Positions 38,358 through 48,537 are shown, counted from the first letter of the stretch. The stretch is 64,000 bases of DNA from Bernardetia sp. (GCA_020630575.1 JAHDBD010000018.1:30034-94033); one strand, 5' to 3'. Numbers and translations: made by a program. The notes: a model not told the origin generated them from the sequence alone.

Positions 38358-40088
38358 ATGCTTCTCAATATTCCCCCTATCCTAACAGATGTAGTTGTTA
38401 TTTTGGCTTTAGCCATTCCTGTTATTTTAGTGCTATATAAAATGCGCTTGCCAAGTATTGTAGGTTTTTTGGTAACAGGTGTTATTGCAGGTCCTTATGT
38501 TTTGAAACTGGTTACAAGTCAAGAACACATTGATATTTTAGCAGAAATTGGAGTTATTTTACTTCTTTTTACTATTGGAATGGAGTTTTCTCTACCCAAT
38601 CTTTTGCGTATTAGGAAGGCTGTTTTTTTAGCTGGCTCTCTTCAACTTGTTCTTACAACAGTTGTTTTTGGTGCAATTACCTATTTTGGAACGTATGACT
38701 ACTTGCCAATTGCTATTTTTTACGGTTTTCTTTCTACACTGAGTAGTACAGCAATTGTTTTGAAACTCTTGCAAATGCGTGGGGAAATGGGAAGTCCACA
38801 TGGTCAGATTATTCTTGCTATCTTGATTTTTCAAGATATTGCTGTTGTACCAATGATGCTCATGATGCCTATTTTAGCAGGACAAGCAGATAATGTACTA
38901 CAAGAAGTATTTCTGATGATTGCTAAAACAGCTGGTGTACTTGCATTTTTAGTTTTGGTTTCAAAGTTTGTCTTAAAACCTTTTCTTAATTTGGTTGTCA
39001 TGACCAAGAGTAAAGAGCTTTTTATTTCTACTATTGTCGTAATTTGTTTTTCGGTGGCTTATCTTACCTCTTTGGCTGGTCTGTCACTTGCTTTAGGTGC
39101 TTTTTTGGCTGGATTAGTAATGTCAGAGTCAGAATATTCACACGATGCAACAGGTTATATTTTGCCTTTTAAAGAGATTTTTACAAGTATCTTCTTTATT
39201 TCTATTGGAATGTTGATGGATATTAATTTCTTATGGCACAATCTTATAGAAATTCTTTTACTTACAGTAATGAGTATTGCTATTCAGGCTTTTTTAGCTT
39301 TTTGGGCTGCTAAATCTTTGAAAGTAACAGCTAAAACGGCTATGCTTGTTGGTCTTTCTATTTGTCAGATAGGAGAATTTGCATTTGTGCTTGCAAAGTC
39401 TGGAACAGAAATCGGATTGATGCCTATTGAACTGTATCAGTATTTTCTTTCTACTTCTGTTTTGACAATGGCATTTGCACCTATTTTGATATTAAACTCT
39501 AAACCAATCTCTCATTTCTTGATTTATAAATTACCCAAACCAAAAATAATAAACCGTTGGGCTACAAAAAGAGTAAAGCTACCTGAATTTTTACAAGAGT
39601 TTAAAGATAAAAACTTAGAAGACCATATTATAATAATAGGTTTTGGCTACAATGGAAAAACAATCGCAAAAGCTGCTAAACTATCAAATATTCCATTTAT
39701 AGTCATTGAAACTGACCCTAAAAAAGTAAAAAAAGATAGCTTATATAGAAAAAATATTTTATTTGGAGATGCAATGAATGAAGAAGTTCAGCATCAGGTT
39801 CGTTTTGAAAAAGCTCGTATTGTTGTAATTACTCTGACTGATTTAGAAATTACTAAGGTACTTACTCATAAAATAAAATATCTTAATCCAGAAGTAGGTG
39901 TTTTGGTAAGAAATAAACGTGCTAAAGATGTTGCAGCCATTGAAAAAGCAGGAGCTGATGTTATCGTAACTGATGAACTAGAAACTAATTTGGAGCTTTT
40001 TACACAAGCCTTACAGTATTATTACTTACCACAACGAGAAGTGTATGCTTTAATTTCAAAAATCAAAGAAGACCTTATTGATGAATGA
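38358..40088 (+). CDS. Monovalent cation:proton antiporter, CPA2 (KefB-like) with RCK domain
   Basis: A protein of 576 residues from ATG at 38358; an in-frame ATG at 38310 adds 16 residues without need. About 12-13 membrane spans occupy residues 1-390, typical of CPA2 exchangers (LSSTAIVLKLL, LALGAFLAGLVMSES). A cytoplasmic TrkA-N/RCK domain follows with Rossmann motif IIGFGYNGKT and an acidic strand end IVIETDP. There is no full TrkA-C domain. It probably exchanges K+ or Na+ for protons and is gated by nucleotide. Confidence 0.93.
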   Translation: MLLNIPPILTDVVVILALAIPVILVLYKMRLPSIVGFLVTGVIAGPYVLKLVTSQEHIDILAEIGVILLLFTIGMEFSLPNLLRIRKAVFLAGSLQLVLTTVVFGAITYFGTYDYLPIAIFYGFLSTLSSTAIVLKLLQMRGEMGSPHGQIILAILIFQDIAVVPMMLMMPILAGQADNVLQEVFLMIAKTAGVLAFLVLVSKFVLKPFLNLVVMTKSKELFISTIVVICFSVAYLTSLAGLSLALGAFLAGLVMSESEYSHDATGYILPFKEIFTSIFFISIGMLMDINFLWHNLIEILLLTVMSIAIQAFLAFWAAKSLKVTAKTAMLVGLSICQIGEFAFVLAKSGTEIGLMPIELYQYFLSTSVLTMAFAPILILNSKPISHFLIYKLPKPKIINRWATKRVKLPEFLQEFKDKNLEDHIIIIGFGYNGKTIAKAAKLSNIPFIVIETDPKKVKKDSLYRKNILFGDAMNEEVQHQVRFEKARIVVITLTDLEITKVLTHKIKYLNPEVGVLVRNKRAKDVAAIEKAGADVIVTDELETNLELFTQALQYYYLPQREVYALISKIKEDLIDE

Positions 40089-40192
40089 TAATTTAGTGAT
40101 AACTTATTAAGGATTAATGGTAAGTTGAATTTCAATTGTCAAATAAAATTTTATCAAAAATTTCGTTTTTATATATAAATTTTTCTATTAAA

Positions 40193-40852
40193 ATGCTCAA
40201 AAAAAACTCATCTTTTTTATCAGTACTTTGTATTCTTTTTATAGGTTTTTTCAATCTATTTCTACTTTCTTCATGTGAATCGGGTTCGAAAGAATTTATT
40301 TCTCAATCTAGCTCAGAAACAACCTATACAGATGAAGATGTAAATTATATTAAAGAACTCAACTCAAAGAGCTTGATAAAACTTACTAATGCAAAAAATA
40401 AAAATTCGCTTAGTTCAAATACTTTTCCTCCACAAGAACTAAAAGATTCTTTAGGTTTTGGGCAGCTTTTATACGTTCCTGTTTATTCCGAAATTTATAG
40501 TATTGGACACCACCGAACAGAGCGACTCTCATCTACTTTAAGTATTAGAAATGTAAATCCTGATGGTGAGTTTTATATTACTCGTTTGGAATATTACGAT
40601 ACAGAAGGAAATATTTTGAAGGAAATAAAAGCATCTGAATTACCTATAAAAGTCAATGGTTTGGAAACCAAAAACCATGTTATTGCCCTCTATGATGATA
40701 GAGGAGGAGTAGGAGCAAATTTTGTTTTGGAATGGAGAAGTAGCAAACCGATTGTCGCTCCAATGGTAGAAACCATTATGATTAGTACAGAATCTAACTG
40801 GGGACTTTCTTTTACAGCTACTTCCAAAACGCTAAAAGAATATAGTAAATGA
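40193..40852 (+). CDS. DUF3124 lipoprotein
   Basis: A 219-residue protein from ATG at 40193; the longer frame from a TTG at 40136 reads into a non-signal leader. Lipobox LLSSC, then a Ser/Thr linker and a domain with QLLYVPVYSEIYS, STLSIRNVN and GVGANFVLEW, the pattern of DUF3124. The fold is probably a beta-sandwich exposed in the periplasm. The stop overlaps the coaE start by four bases, so the two are cotranscribed, although their functions seem unrelated. Confidence 0.87.
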   Translation: MLKKNSSFLSVLCILFIGFFNLFLLSSCESGSKEFISQSSSETTYTDEDVNYIKELNSKSLIKLTNAKNKNSLSSNTFPPQELKDSLGFGQLLYVPVYSEIYSIGHHRTERLSSTLSIRNVNPDGEFYITRLEYYDTEGNILKEIKASELPIKVNGLETKNHVIALYDDRGGVGANFVLEWRSSKPIVAPMVETIMISTESNWGLSFTATSKTLKEYSK

Positions 40853-41481
40853 AAAAGCAAATCATCAAAAAAAATAAAATCCTTCAATTAGGAATAACTG
40901 GAGGAATAGGAACAGGAAAAAGTACAGTTTGTAAAATCTTCGAAACGCTAGGAATAGCTGTTTACGATGCTGACACTCGTGCAAAAATGGTAATGGTAAC
41001 TGACAAAATATTAAAACAAGAACTCAAAGAAGCCTTTGGAGAAGAAGTTTATTTAAGTGAAAATGAAATTAATAGAGATTATTTGGTAAAAACAGTTTTT
41101 TCAAATCAAACAGATAATTCGAAAGTAGAAATTCTCAATTCTATTGTACATCCAGCTGTAGGAAGAGATTATGAGAGTTGGTACAACGAACATAAAAACA
41201 AAAGTCCTTATTTATTGAAAGAAGCAGCTCTGATGTTTGAGTCGTATTCCTACAAGATTTTGGATGCTATTATTGTAGTTCATGCACCTTTAGAAGAACG
41301 CATAAAACGAGTTTTGAAAAGAGATTCCCACCGAACCGAAGAACAAGTAAAAGATATTATTTCCAAACAACTTCCCGAAAGTGAAAAGCTAAAACGTGCC
41401 GAATTTGTGATTTATAATGATGCTTCTCATCCTTTGATTAAGCAGGTTTTGGAATTGCATGAGGGGTTTTTGAGGATGTAA
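40849..41481 (+). CDS. coaE: Dephospho-CoA kinase
   Basis: A 210-residue P-loop kinase with Walker A GGIGTGKST, the DAD motif in VYDADTRAK, and the lid region RVLKRDSHRTEEQV. It catalyses the last step of coenzyme A synthesis. The start overlaps the DUF3124 stop (ATGA). It is convergent with the minus-strand 41.5-52.1 kb cluster, from which it is separated by only six bases. Confidence 0.96.
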   Translation: MKKQIIKKNKILQLGITGGIGTGKSTVCKIFETLGIAVYDADTRAKMVMVTDKILKQELKEAFGEEVYLSENEINRDYLVKTVFSNQTDNSKVEILNSIVHPAVGRDYESWYNEHKNKSPYLLKEAALMFESYSYKILDAIIVVHAPLEERIKRVLKRDSHRTEEQVKDIISKQLPESEKLKRAEFVIYNDASHPLIKQVLELHEGFLRM

Positions 41482-41487
41482 TTTGAA

Positions 41488-42006
41488 TTATTTTGTTTTT
41501 ATTAATTCAACTTTTAGAGAACGCAAAACAATCGTATTTCCTTCTTTAAAAGCTCTAAATTCTGCCAAACCTTCTTTGGGTTTATGAAAACTCATTTCGT
41601 TAGTAGCTTCAAAATGAGAAAGCATATAGGAAAGTCGTTTGTTTTCTGAATAAGTATATCTTTTTTTTGTTCCTTCTAAAAAAATCTTGACTGTAATTAT
41701 TTTATTATTAACGCTTCCTGTATATTCTCCCACTAGCTCTTGAAAGGGAATTGATTCAATTTTTGTGGAAGACGTAGCTGTATTTTCTATAACTGTTTCA
41801 GATTCTGAATTAGAATAAGGCTTTGAGCTTGATTTTTTTCCTAAATTAAAAACAAAAACTCCTCCTGCTATCAATAAAGTAATCACCACAATACCAATCA
41901 ATGCATACAAATAATTATTTCTAGATTCTACTGGAGTTGGATTTTCTGTTGTGTTATTAACTCTTCCTGTATTTCTAGGACTTCTTTCTTGGGGTCTATC
42001 AAACAT
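41488..42006 (-). CDS. Single-span membrane protein, last gene of the actin/tubulin-like cluster
   Basis: A 172-residue protein. A basic, Pro/Asn-rich cytoplasmic N terminus (30 residues) precedes one membrane span near residues 31-53 (LYALIGIVVITLLIAGGVFV). A Ser/Thr linker then leads to a C-terminal ~95-residue beta-rich domain outside the cytoplasm. Its start codon overlaps the stop of the preceding gene (TAATG), so the two are translationally coupled. No family recognised. It is the seventh and last gene of the co-directional cluster. Confidence 0.82.
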   Translation of the reverse strand: MFDRPQERSPRNTGRVNNTTENPTPVESRNNYLYALIGIVVITLLIAGGVFVFNLGKKSSSKPYSNSESETVIENTATSSTKIESIPFQELVGEYTGSVNNKIITVKIFLEGTKKRYTYSENKRLSYMLSHFEATNEMSFHKPKEGLAEFRAFKEGNTIVLRSLKVELIKTK

Positions 42007-42728
42007 TACTCTTCTTCTTTCTTAAATTGTATTTTAGCTTTTTGTTTTACTTTCCAATATTCGCCTTCTTTGATTAGCTTTCCTTTTTCTACTGTTTCGA
42101 CAGCATTGTCTTCAAAAGATGGTGAACCAATGACTTCAAAGGCAAAAACAAAACCAGATAGAGAACGATAAAAAGAGTTGAAAAAATTTGTCTTCATTTC
42201 CTTATATGTTTCTAAAGTTGCTTCAGTACTAGAAATCTGATTAATGACAAAAATACTATTACTGACAGCTTTATCTCTGCCTTTTTTTAAAAGTTTCTCG
42301 TCATCTTGTTCTTCTACATCTCTTATTGAAAGATAACTCGTAATTGGAAAAGTTGTTATTTGTGTAGGTGTTGATATATTTTGATTCTGAGTTTGTGGTT
42401 TTGGTTGTACTGTATTTTCTACTTCATTAGTCTGTAATTGTTGATTGATAATAGCTTGATTTTTTCTAATTGGTACAGGTTGTTGATTTACTGGTGGTGT
42501 ATATTCTTTGGGCTCTATTTTCTGTCCTGTAATTCTATACATCAAATTTAGAATAGCTCCTTCATTCTTTATTCCATTATCAAGTGTTTTATAATAGTTA
42601 TTTGCTCTTTGTATTTTTTCTTCTGCACTTATTTTTTGTCCTAAAGTAGTTTGTAGTTCGTACATCGCTACACCCAATTTACGAAGGCGTAATTGTTCTT
42701 TAAATTTTTCGATTTCGTTATCGTCCAT
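42006..42728 (-). CDS. Cytoplasmic protein sharing a C-terminal module with its neighbour
   Basis: A protein of 240 residues from ATG at 42728. An upstream ATG at 42809 is rejected because it would translate straight through a perfect palindrome at 42787-42806. The N-terminal ~75 residues are charged helix (DDNEIEKFKEQLRLRKLG). A Gln/Pro/Thr-rich linker follows. The C-terminal ~95 residues match the end of the 42864-44576 protein: YLSIRDV, SNSIFVI and KGKLIKEGEYWKVK in the same order and spacing. No signal or membrane span. Unknown function; part of the actin/tubulin-like cluster. Confidence 0.8.
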   Translation of the reverse strand: MDDNEIEKFKEQLRLRKLGVAMYELQTTLGQKISAEEKIQRANNYYKTLDNGIKNEGAILNLMYRITGQKIEPKEYTPPVNQQPVPIRKNQAIINQQLQTNEVENTVQPKPQTQNQNISTPTQITTFPITSYLSIRDVEEQDDEKLLKKGRDKAVSNSIFVINQISSTEATLETYKEMKTNFFNSFYRSLSGFVFAFEVIGSPSFEDNAVETVEKGKLIKEGEYWKVKQKAKIQFKKEEE

Positions 42729-42786
42729 GAGATTTATCTTTTTTGAATTTCTTTGATTGATTGGTTTAGAACTATTATTCTTAAAA

Positions 42787-42806
42787 AACAGGGTTAAAAC
42801 CCTGTT
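42787..42806. repeat. Palindrome in the cluster, gap 1
   Basis: AACAGGGTT and AACCCTGTT form a perfect 9-bp stem with a 2-nt loop between the 570- and 240-residue genes. Confidence 0.7.
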
Positions 42807-42863
42807 CAATTAATAAAATCAAAATTTTGTATGAAAAGCTATTTTACCAAAATTAGAAATAGA

Positions 42864-44576
42864 TTATGAAAATTTCACCTTCAAACGCTTTTTCACTTTC
42901 CAAATATTATCTTCTTTTATCAATTCTCCTTTTTCTTCTTGCGTTATTTTTTTGGCACTCTCACTAAATGTAGAATGTTCGATAACGTGGTCTAGTTTTT
43001 CAATAGAACGAAAAATGGATTCAAAAGCCATATCTTTTATATCTGAATGGAGCATCAAATCTGCTTTTTTTGCTTCATTATTTTTGTCATTATACGGACG
43101 AATTACAAAAATACTGTTACTCATTCCTTTTGTGCGTTCTGATGTGATTCCATTTTCTCCAATATCTGACAAAGAAACATATAAAGGTTCTTGCGAAGTT
43201 ATGTTATTTTTAGGTTGTATTTCTACTTTTTGAGTAGTAGTATTTTCTTGGTTTTTTATGGGTTCTTTTTCTGAATTTTCGGTTTTATTTTTATTTGATA
43301 ACTCTTCTATCACTCTCATCAATTCTTTTATTTCTACATTATTAGCTATTTCTAGTATTATATTTTTGCTTCTAGCTTCTTTGAGTTTTTGCTCATCAGA
43401 TAGTTTAGAGTTAGTCAGAATGGTTGTCAATCGGTTTTTTTCTTCCTTGATTTGATTTTGGATTATTTGTGTCTTTTCTTCTTTATTCTCTATTTTTTGA
43501 TTTGTTGAAGAAACTGTATTAACTACAACATTATCTCTACTTAAAGGGTCTTTTTTTACGACCTCTTTTTTAGCTTCTCTATGAACAGTTGGTTTATTTT
43601 TTTCATATTGCTTATACATCACAAAAGCAATAACTGAAACTGCTATTACCCCAAATATAATCCACATCATATAATCGTCTTCTTGTGTTGTTGCAATATT
43701 CAAATCAATAATATAACGGTTGTCTTTTCCTTCTAAAATAAGTGAATTATTGGCATTTGCTACTAAAAATGTAGTATCTAAAGTAGGATTATTTTTTATA
43801 CGAATATGAATAGAATCCGTTTTTTTTATATCTAAACCAAACTTAAAAGTAGTCTTTTCGCCTTCGGTTGTTTCATTTGTTCCAACAAGTTCTTTTTCTT
43901 CATCTTGATTAATTCTATAATACATAATCTCAGATGAAGCTGTTTGCGTTGAATCTTCAACTACTTTTGTTTCTAGTGTTGAATTTTGTTTGGTTGTATC
44001 TGCTTTTATTAAATCTGTTTGATTTTCTGCGTCTGTTGGTTTTTCTGTATTTAACTGACTAATTGCCGAATTTTTAATTTTATTCAGTTTTTCTTTTAAG
44101 GCTTTTATTTCCTCATCTTTTAGCGTAAATGCTTTTTGTTCATCTCCAAAATCTTTAGTTCTAGTTATAATTTTATCGACAATTTTTTCTAGGGATTGTA
44201 CAGCAGAAAGGACATCATTGGTAGGATAATATTTTGAGCTAAATTTTATATAATCTATTTCATAAATATACCCTGTAACATTATCACTCAATTTTTCCTT
44301 ACTAAACATTCTTTTAATAGAATTTGCTTTTATGTTTGGTTCTAATGCTCTGACTCTTGCAAAAGTAGTATCATTTACTTTTTGATTTATCTCAATGACA
44401 GAATTTGGATCACCTTTTTTTATTCTCTTCAAAACAGCAATAGCAAATTCATAATTCATCTTATCGATAGCTTTGTGAACTACTTCTTTGTTTGTTTTTT
44501 CGGTTTGAGCAAACGAAATTCCATTACTCAAAAAAAATATTCCAATTAGAGATAAAAAAATGTAAAATGGTTTCAT
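42864..44576 (-). CDS. Signal-peptide, single-span membrane protein with coiled coil and shared C-terminal module
   Basis: A 570-residue protein. A signal peptide (cleavage near SFAQT) leads into a periplasmic part with helix and coiled coil (residues ~25-170), then a beta-like domain. One membrane span near residues 302-323 (MWIIFGVIAVSVIAFVMY) is followed by a ~245-residue cytoplasmic part with a coiled coil. The last ~100 residues share YVSLSDIG, SNSIFVI and KGELIKEDNIWKVK with the next gene product. It could link the periplasm to the cytoplasmic NTPases of the cluster. No known family recognised. Confidence 0.85.
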   Translation of the reverse strand: MKPFYIFLSLIGIFFLSNGISFAQTEKTNKEVVHKAIDKMNYEFAIAVLKRIKKGDPNSVIEINQKVNDTTFARVRALEPNIKANSIKRMFSKEKLSDNVTGYIYEIDYIKFSSKYYPTNDVLSAVQSLEKIVDKIITRTKDFGDEQKAFTLKDEEIKALKEKLNKIKNSAISQLNTEKPTDAENQTDLIKADTTKQNSTLETKVVEDSTQTASSEIMYYRINQDEEKELVGTNETTEGEKTTFKFGLDIKKTDSIHIRIKNNPTLDTTFLVANANNSLILEGKDNRYIIDLNIATTQEDDYMMWIIFGVIAVSVIAFVMYKQYEKNKPTVHREAKKEVVKKDPLSRDNVVVNTVSSTNQKIENKEEKTQIIQNQIKEEKNRLTTILTNSKLSDEQKLKEARSKNIILEIANNVEIKELMRVIEELSNKNKTENSEKEPIKNQENTTTQKVEIQPKNNITSQEPLYVSLSDIGENGITSERTKGMSNSIFVIRPYNDKNNEAKKADLMLHSDIKDMAFESIFRSIEKLDHVIEHSTFSESAKKITQEEKGELIKEDNIWKVKKRLKVKFS

Positions 44577-44612
44577 GGAAGTTGTTGTTTTTTGTTGTGA
44601 AGCTGATATTTA

Positions 44613-44692
44613 GTAGGTTAAAGGCTTGCCTTTGACTTTTTGTACAATAATTTATTCAATAAAATACAGTCAAAGGCAAGACTTTGTCCTAC
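44613..44692. repeat. Palindrome in the cluster, gap 2
   Basis: CTTGCCTTTGACT (44625-44637) is complementary to AGTCAAAGGCAAG (44668-44680). The stem extends outwards imperfectly to GTAGG (44613-44617) and CCTAC (44688-44692), about 25 bp in all. Confidence 0.75.
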
Positions 44693-44709
44693 AAAATACA
44701 ATTATGATT

Positions 44710-47700
44710 TTACATATTTACTGTTTTATTTTTTGCCATGGCAAGAGCCAAATCTCTAATAATGACACGCAAAGGATAAAAGAAAAACGACTCACGCACA
44801 GGCGTATAACCACCCGAAGCATTGCTGCGCTCATAAATCATTCCTTTGGCAAGTTCTTTTGATTTGATGGCTTTAAAACCTTGTTCGAAAGCTGCCAAAT
44901 TAGTTTCAATATTAAAATCTTCAAAACGAGTTTGAGGATTTTTGTTCATATCTAAGAAGAGTTCTAAAAACTGGTCTAAATTTTTACTTACTCTAATTGC
45001 CATCTGATTTCCTTCTTTGGTTGGTCTGCCATTTTCATCTATTAATTCTTCGTAAGTTAGATTTTTTTGAGGTAATAGTTCGTCTGCTGTTGCATCTATT
45101 TCTCCCAAAAAGACAGTATTTATATTCTGCCCCAAACCTAAATCTTTGTAGGAATCTGAAAAGCTATGAATTCCTCCGAAACAAGTAGCTTCTTTTGGTT
45201 CTTTGGTCATGTGAAGATTGATATTTCCTCCGATTTCGCCTGTATCTTCTGAATCTGAACTTGGCAAACCTCCTTCTAATTCTCCAAAACCTGCAAATAC
45301 ATTTTCTTCCTCTTCTTCTACATCAAAACTATTTTCTGTTTGTGGTTTTGCATCAATTCCTAATTCTTTATATTTTTCATAGGTTTTTTGAGCAAAAATT
45401 TCGGTAAACTTCTGCAATCCATTTTTGTCTTCGCTATGGTCTAAAAGATTTAAGTACTTTGAACCTGTTCCACTAAAACAAAAATCTTTCGGATAAGGCA
45501 TTCCACTAACAGCTAAAAGCTGAACAGCATGATAAATACAAGCCGAATAATGTAACAAGAAAAGCAATAACATATCTTTATCTTCGCTTAGTTTTTCAGC
45601 AAAATTGATGTGGTCTGCTGAAAACATAAAACTAGATTTGTCGCCAGAATCAAAACGTCCACTATCCATAATTTCATTAAAAATCATTTCAATTCGTGAA
45701 CCTGCTGCTTGACTAATTCCTTTTTTGGTAAGAGAAATTCGCTCTTTAAACCAAGGACGATATTTTGCCACAATTCCTCCCTCTGTTGTTTGATTAGAAT
45801 CTTTGCTGTCTCTTCCTTCCCAAAGTGTATTTGCTCCAAAAAATGCAGAAGTTGCTAAACGTTTTTTTCCACCATTTGAAACAAGTGCAATATCAGTCGA
45901 ACCTCCACCAATATCTATCGAAACAACAGAACTACTTTTGTCTATTTTTCCAGTTGCACGATAATAAAAATAAGGGGCTTCGGATTCATTTACTAGACGA
46001 ATTGTAACATTTTTACCTAAAATTTTTCTACTGTTTTCGTTCCAAACTTTAGTCAATTTATCCGTCAATGTTTTTGGTAAACTCAATGGCTTAAACCAAA
46101 CTAAACGAGTTCTTGATAAATCGCCACCATTCAAAATTACTTTGTTGCGAATCATGTAAAGTATCTGTTCGATAAATACTTCTACTAATTTTGAATTTTC
46201 GGCAGACCATTTTAAATTCGTCGTTACTTCTTGTCCATGTCTTGCTATGTCTAAATTGTCTTTTTCATACAAAAATCCGATAGACGAATTAAGCAAAACA
46301 TCAAATTTTACATCGTTGGAATGAATAAGAGCCGTTCGGATAGGAAAAGCATTTCGCCAATTTTGATACAATGCTTCTTGTGCAGGAGGATTTCCAATTA
46401 GATTGGGCATAAACATTCTATCTTGAAAAAATGTCGTTGCAAGTCCGATTGCATTATCATCAAAACTATATCTTTCTAACATGACATGTTTTTTGTCTGC
46501 CGTTGGCTTGTTGAGCGTAACGGCTTGCATGTCTTCCTCTCCAATAAAAAATGGATAGGTTTTTATTTTTCCTGCTGCCATGGCATCATCATCTGTAAAG
46601 GCTACAAATGTATTTGTTGTTCCAAAATCTACGGCTACCGTAAATGGTTTTGGGTTTGTTCCTCTGTGTGGTGGTTTTTTCCATTTTGGTACAATCCAAC
46701 CTCTTGCTTTTTCGCCTGTTTTGCCTTGATAGGGAGTGATAATTTCTAGTGCATCAAAACAAGTTCCTGAAACCGAATAAACCGACAAATGAGAACCTTC
46801 TACTTTTCGCTCAAATCTACTTATTTTTTCAATCGCACTATCACTTGTTGAAATGGCATTTTCTTCATTATACGCCAACAAATCATATTCTTCTACATTA
46901 TCAAGCTGCGAAGAAAGTAGCATTATCTTGTACATCGTGTCGTACTCTGCATCCCCAGTACGCACAAAAGGATAAATAGAGATAGAAAAAGGCGACGGAA
47001 TATCGTCCATTGTGTCATCTTTTCCATCATCTACTAAGTTGATTATTTTACCATTATTTGCATTTCTTGGATTTCCATAATCGTAAAAGCGAGTAAAGGT
47101 AAGAAAAGCACCTAAGCTGTTCGGACTTCCTTTTATCGGAACTTTCAAGGTTACTTTTATATTTCCTTGTTCGGATTCTACTTCCTCAATCGCTAAATTT
47201 TCGGTGAGCGTTTCTTCATCAAAAAACTTAAAATACAAATCTGTTACAGGCAAAAGGAAATCTACATTATGAGCATGAATATGATTTTCAGGAACAACAA
47301 AAGTATCAGGATTGATAAGATAAGGCATTCTAATCAAATCTTCAGCTAATAAATCCGTAGTTACCAAATACGGATAATTATAACCTATTTGTGGTAAATT
47401 TCTATCTCCCCAATTATTTTTTGGTAATGAAAATTCTACTCTTGTTTTGTTGTTCCATTCTTTCCCCTTGAAATAAGTGAAATTTGGATTATCAAAACCT
47501 TCTTGCAAAACTAAAGGCAATACTTTTTTAACATTGCTTCCTTCTCCAATTTCTAAACGAGCTGTTTTTTCTTTTGATGGACTTGGTTTTATTAAAAAAC
47601 TACTATCCAAATCGCCATCTGTGATAATTGGCGCACAACTTTTCCATGCAACTCTTTCTATGCGTGGTGTTTTTCCATTGATTACAACATCTTTATAATC

Positions 47701-48537
47701 CATTTCGAAAGCTCCCATTTTAGAGTTTTCGTCATAAATATCTTTTATCTCGTCGCCTTTTGTGTTGTGGAATTTTTCTCGCTGGATACGCATATATTCG
47801 TGTACGTTATCCATTTGACTCAAAAGACCTTTATGCAAGTAGAAAAGACGATGAACATACATCTGAAATTCCATTGGACGCTGATGCAACGGTTTCAAAC
47901 CTGTAAACATGGCTCTGCCATCTAACGTTTTGATAGGACTAATTAAGTCTAAAAAATGTTTTTCTTCTTCTTCGGCTGTCTTGGAAACGAAAGCAAAAGT
48001 AAGAGGCGAAGTAGCAATAATCGGTGTAGAATCGTAAGTCAGAATATAAAAACTAGGCGTTGTGCGTTCTCCTTGATTATTTTTTCCAAACGGAGAAAGT
48101 TCGCCAGTAAAAAGTTCTATTGTTTTTCCTAAAAGTCTATGTCCATCATTATCAGAGTTTTTGAGAACTTTTATTCTTTCATCCAAATTCCATTCTACAA
48201 GCGAAAAATGTCCGTCTTTATCAGCTTGTAAATGTTCTCTAAGGTTATAAATCAAATCTATGGCATCAAGGCACTCCGAAACCAACTGATGATAAATTGT
48301 ACTTCCTTCGTGTCCCAAACGATTTACCATTTTGAAAGCAATATCGTAAAGGTGCATTTGTGCAAAAGGCGTAGGAATCGAACTTGGTGGAATCGCTACT
48401 TTTGAGCCATTAGGGTCATCTATTTCTTCTATACGTGAAGAATTATAAATTTCGGTAGTATGCCAGCCTTTTTTGTCGGTACTTCTTTCTTTGCGTAACG
48501 TGAGTAAATGACGACTGTTATTTTGAGGTTGTGCCAT
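44710..48537 (-). CDS. Large protein with actin/Hsp70-type ATPase domain
   Basis: A 1275-residue cytoplasmic protein. The first ~620 residues are of unknown fold, with helical and beta-sandwich-like parts. From about residue 630 an actin/Hsp70 superfamily ATPase is evident: phosphate-1 motif VAVDFGTTNTFVAF (~632-645), phosphate-2 motif VSIDIGGGSTDIAL (~872-885) and adenosine motif FSGTGSKYLNLL (~1018-1029). An acidic insert follows (EEEEENVFAGFG). It vaguely recalls SrfB-type virulence-associated proteins, but I cannot confirm that. It is co-directional with a tubulin-like gene 86 bp upstream, an unusual pairing of actin and tubulin folds. Confidence 0.9.
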   Translation of the reverse strand: MAQPQNNSRHLLTLRKERSTDKKGWHTTEIYNSSRIEEIDDPNGSKVAIPPSSIPTPFAQMHLYDIAFKMVNRLGHEGSTIYHQLVSECLDAIDLIYNLREHLQADKDGHFSLVEWNLDERIKVLKNSDNDGHRLLGKTIELFTGELSPFGKNNQGERTTPSFYILTYDSTPIIATSPLTFAFVSKTAEEEEKHFLDLISPIKTLDGRAMFTGLKPLHQRPMEFQMYVHRLFYLHKGLLSQMDNVHEYMRIQREKFHNTKGDEIKDIYDENSKMGAFEMDYKDVVINGKTPRIERVAWKSCAPIITDGDLDSSFLIKPSPSKEKTARLEIGEGSNVKKVLPLVLQEGFDNPNFTYFKGKEWNNKTRVEFSLPKNNWGDRNLPQIGYNYPYLVTTDLLAEDLIRMPYLINPDTFVVPENHIHAHNVDFLLPVTDLYFKFFDEETLTENLAIEEVESEQGNIKVTLKVPIKGSPNSLGAFLTFTRFYDYGNPRNANNGKIINLVDDGKDDTMDDIPSPFSISIYPFVRTGDAEYDTMYKIMLLSSQLDNVEEYDLLAYNEENAISTSDSAIEKISRFERKVEGSHLSVYSVSGTCFDALEIITPYQGKTGEKARGWIVPKWKKPPHRGTNPKPFTVAVDFGTTNTFVAFTDDDAMAAGKIKTYPFFIGEEDMQAVTLNKPTADKKHVMLERYSFDDNAIGLATTFFQDRMFMPNLIGNPPAQEALYQNWRNAFPIRTALIHSNDVKFDVLLNSSIGFLYEKDNLDIARHGQEVTTNLKWSAENSKLVEVFIEQILYMIRNKVILNGGDLSRTRLVWFKPLSLPKTLTDKLTKVWNENSRKILGKNVTIRLVNESEAPYFYYRATGKIDKSSSVVSIDIGGGSTDIALVSNGGKKRLATSAFFGANTLWEGRDSKDSNQTTEGGIVAKYRPWFKERISLTKKGISQAAGSRIEMIFNEIMDSGRFDSGDKSSFMFSADHINFAEKLSEDKDMLLLFLLHYSACIYHAVQLLAVSGMPYPKDFCFSGTGSKYLNLLDHSEDKNGLQKFTEIFAQKTYEKYKELGIDAKPQTENSFDVEEEEENVFAGFGELEGGLPSSDSEDTGEIGGNINLHMTKEPKEATCFGGIHSFSDSYKDLGLGQNINTVFLGEIDATADELLPQKNLTYEELIDENGRPTKEGNQMAIRVSKNLDQFLELFLDMNKNPQTRFEDFNIETNLAAFEQGFKAIKSKELAKGMIYERSNASGGYTPVRESFFFYPLRVIIRDLALAMAKNKTVNM

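Noticed and set aside
42729..42809. 27-residue N-terminal extension of the 240-residue cluster protein
   Set aside because: It would translate through the perfect AACAGGGTT/AACCCTGTT palindrome at 42787-42806, which is better seen as an intergenic element.
46486..46979. Plus-strand frames of 87 and 76 codons inside the actin-like gene
   Set aside because: They are antisense to the phosphate-1 motif region of a long, well-formed gene and have unnatural composition.
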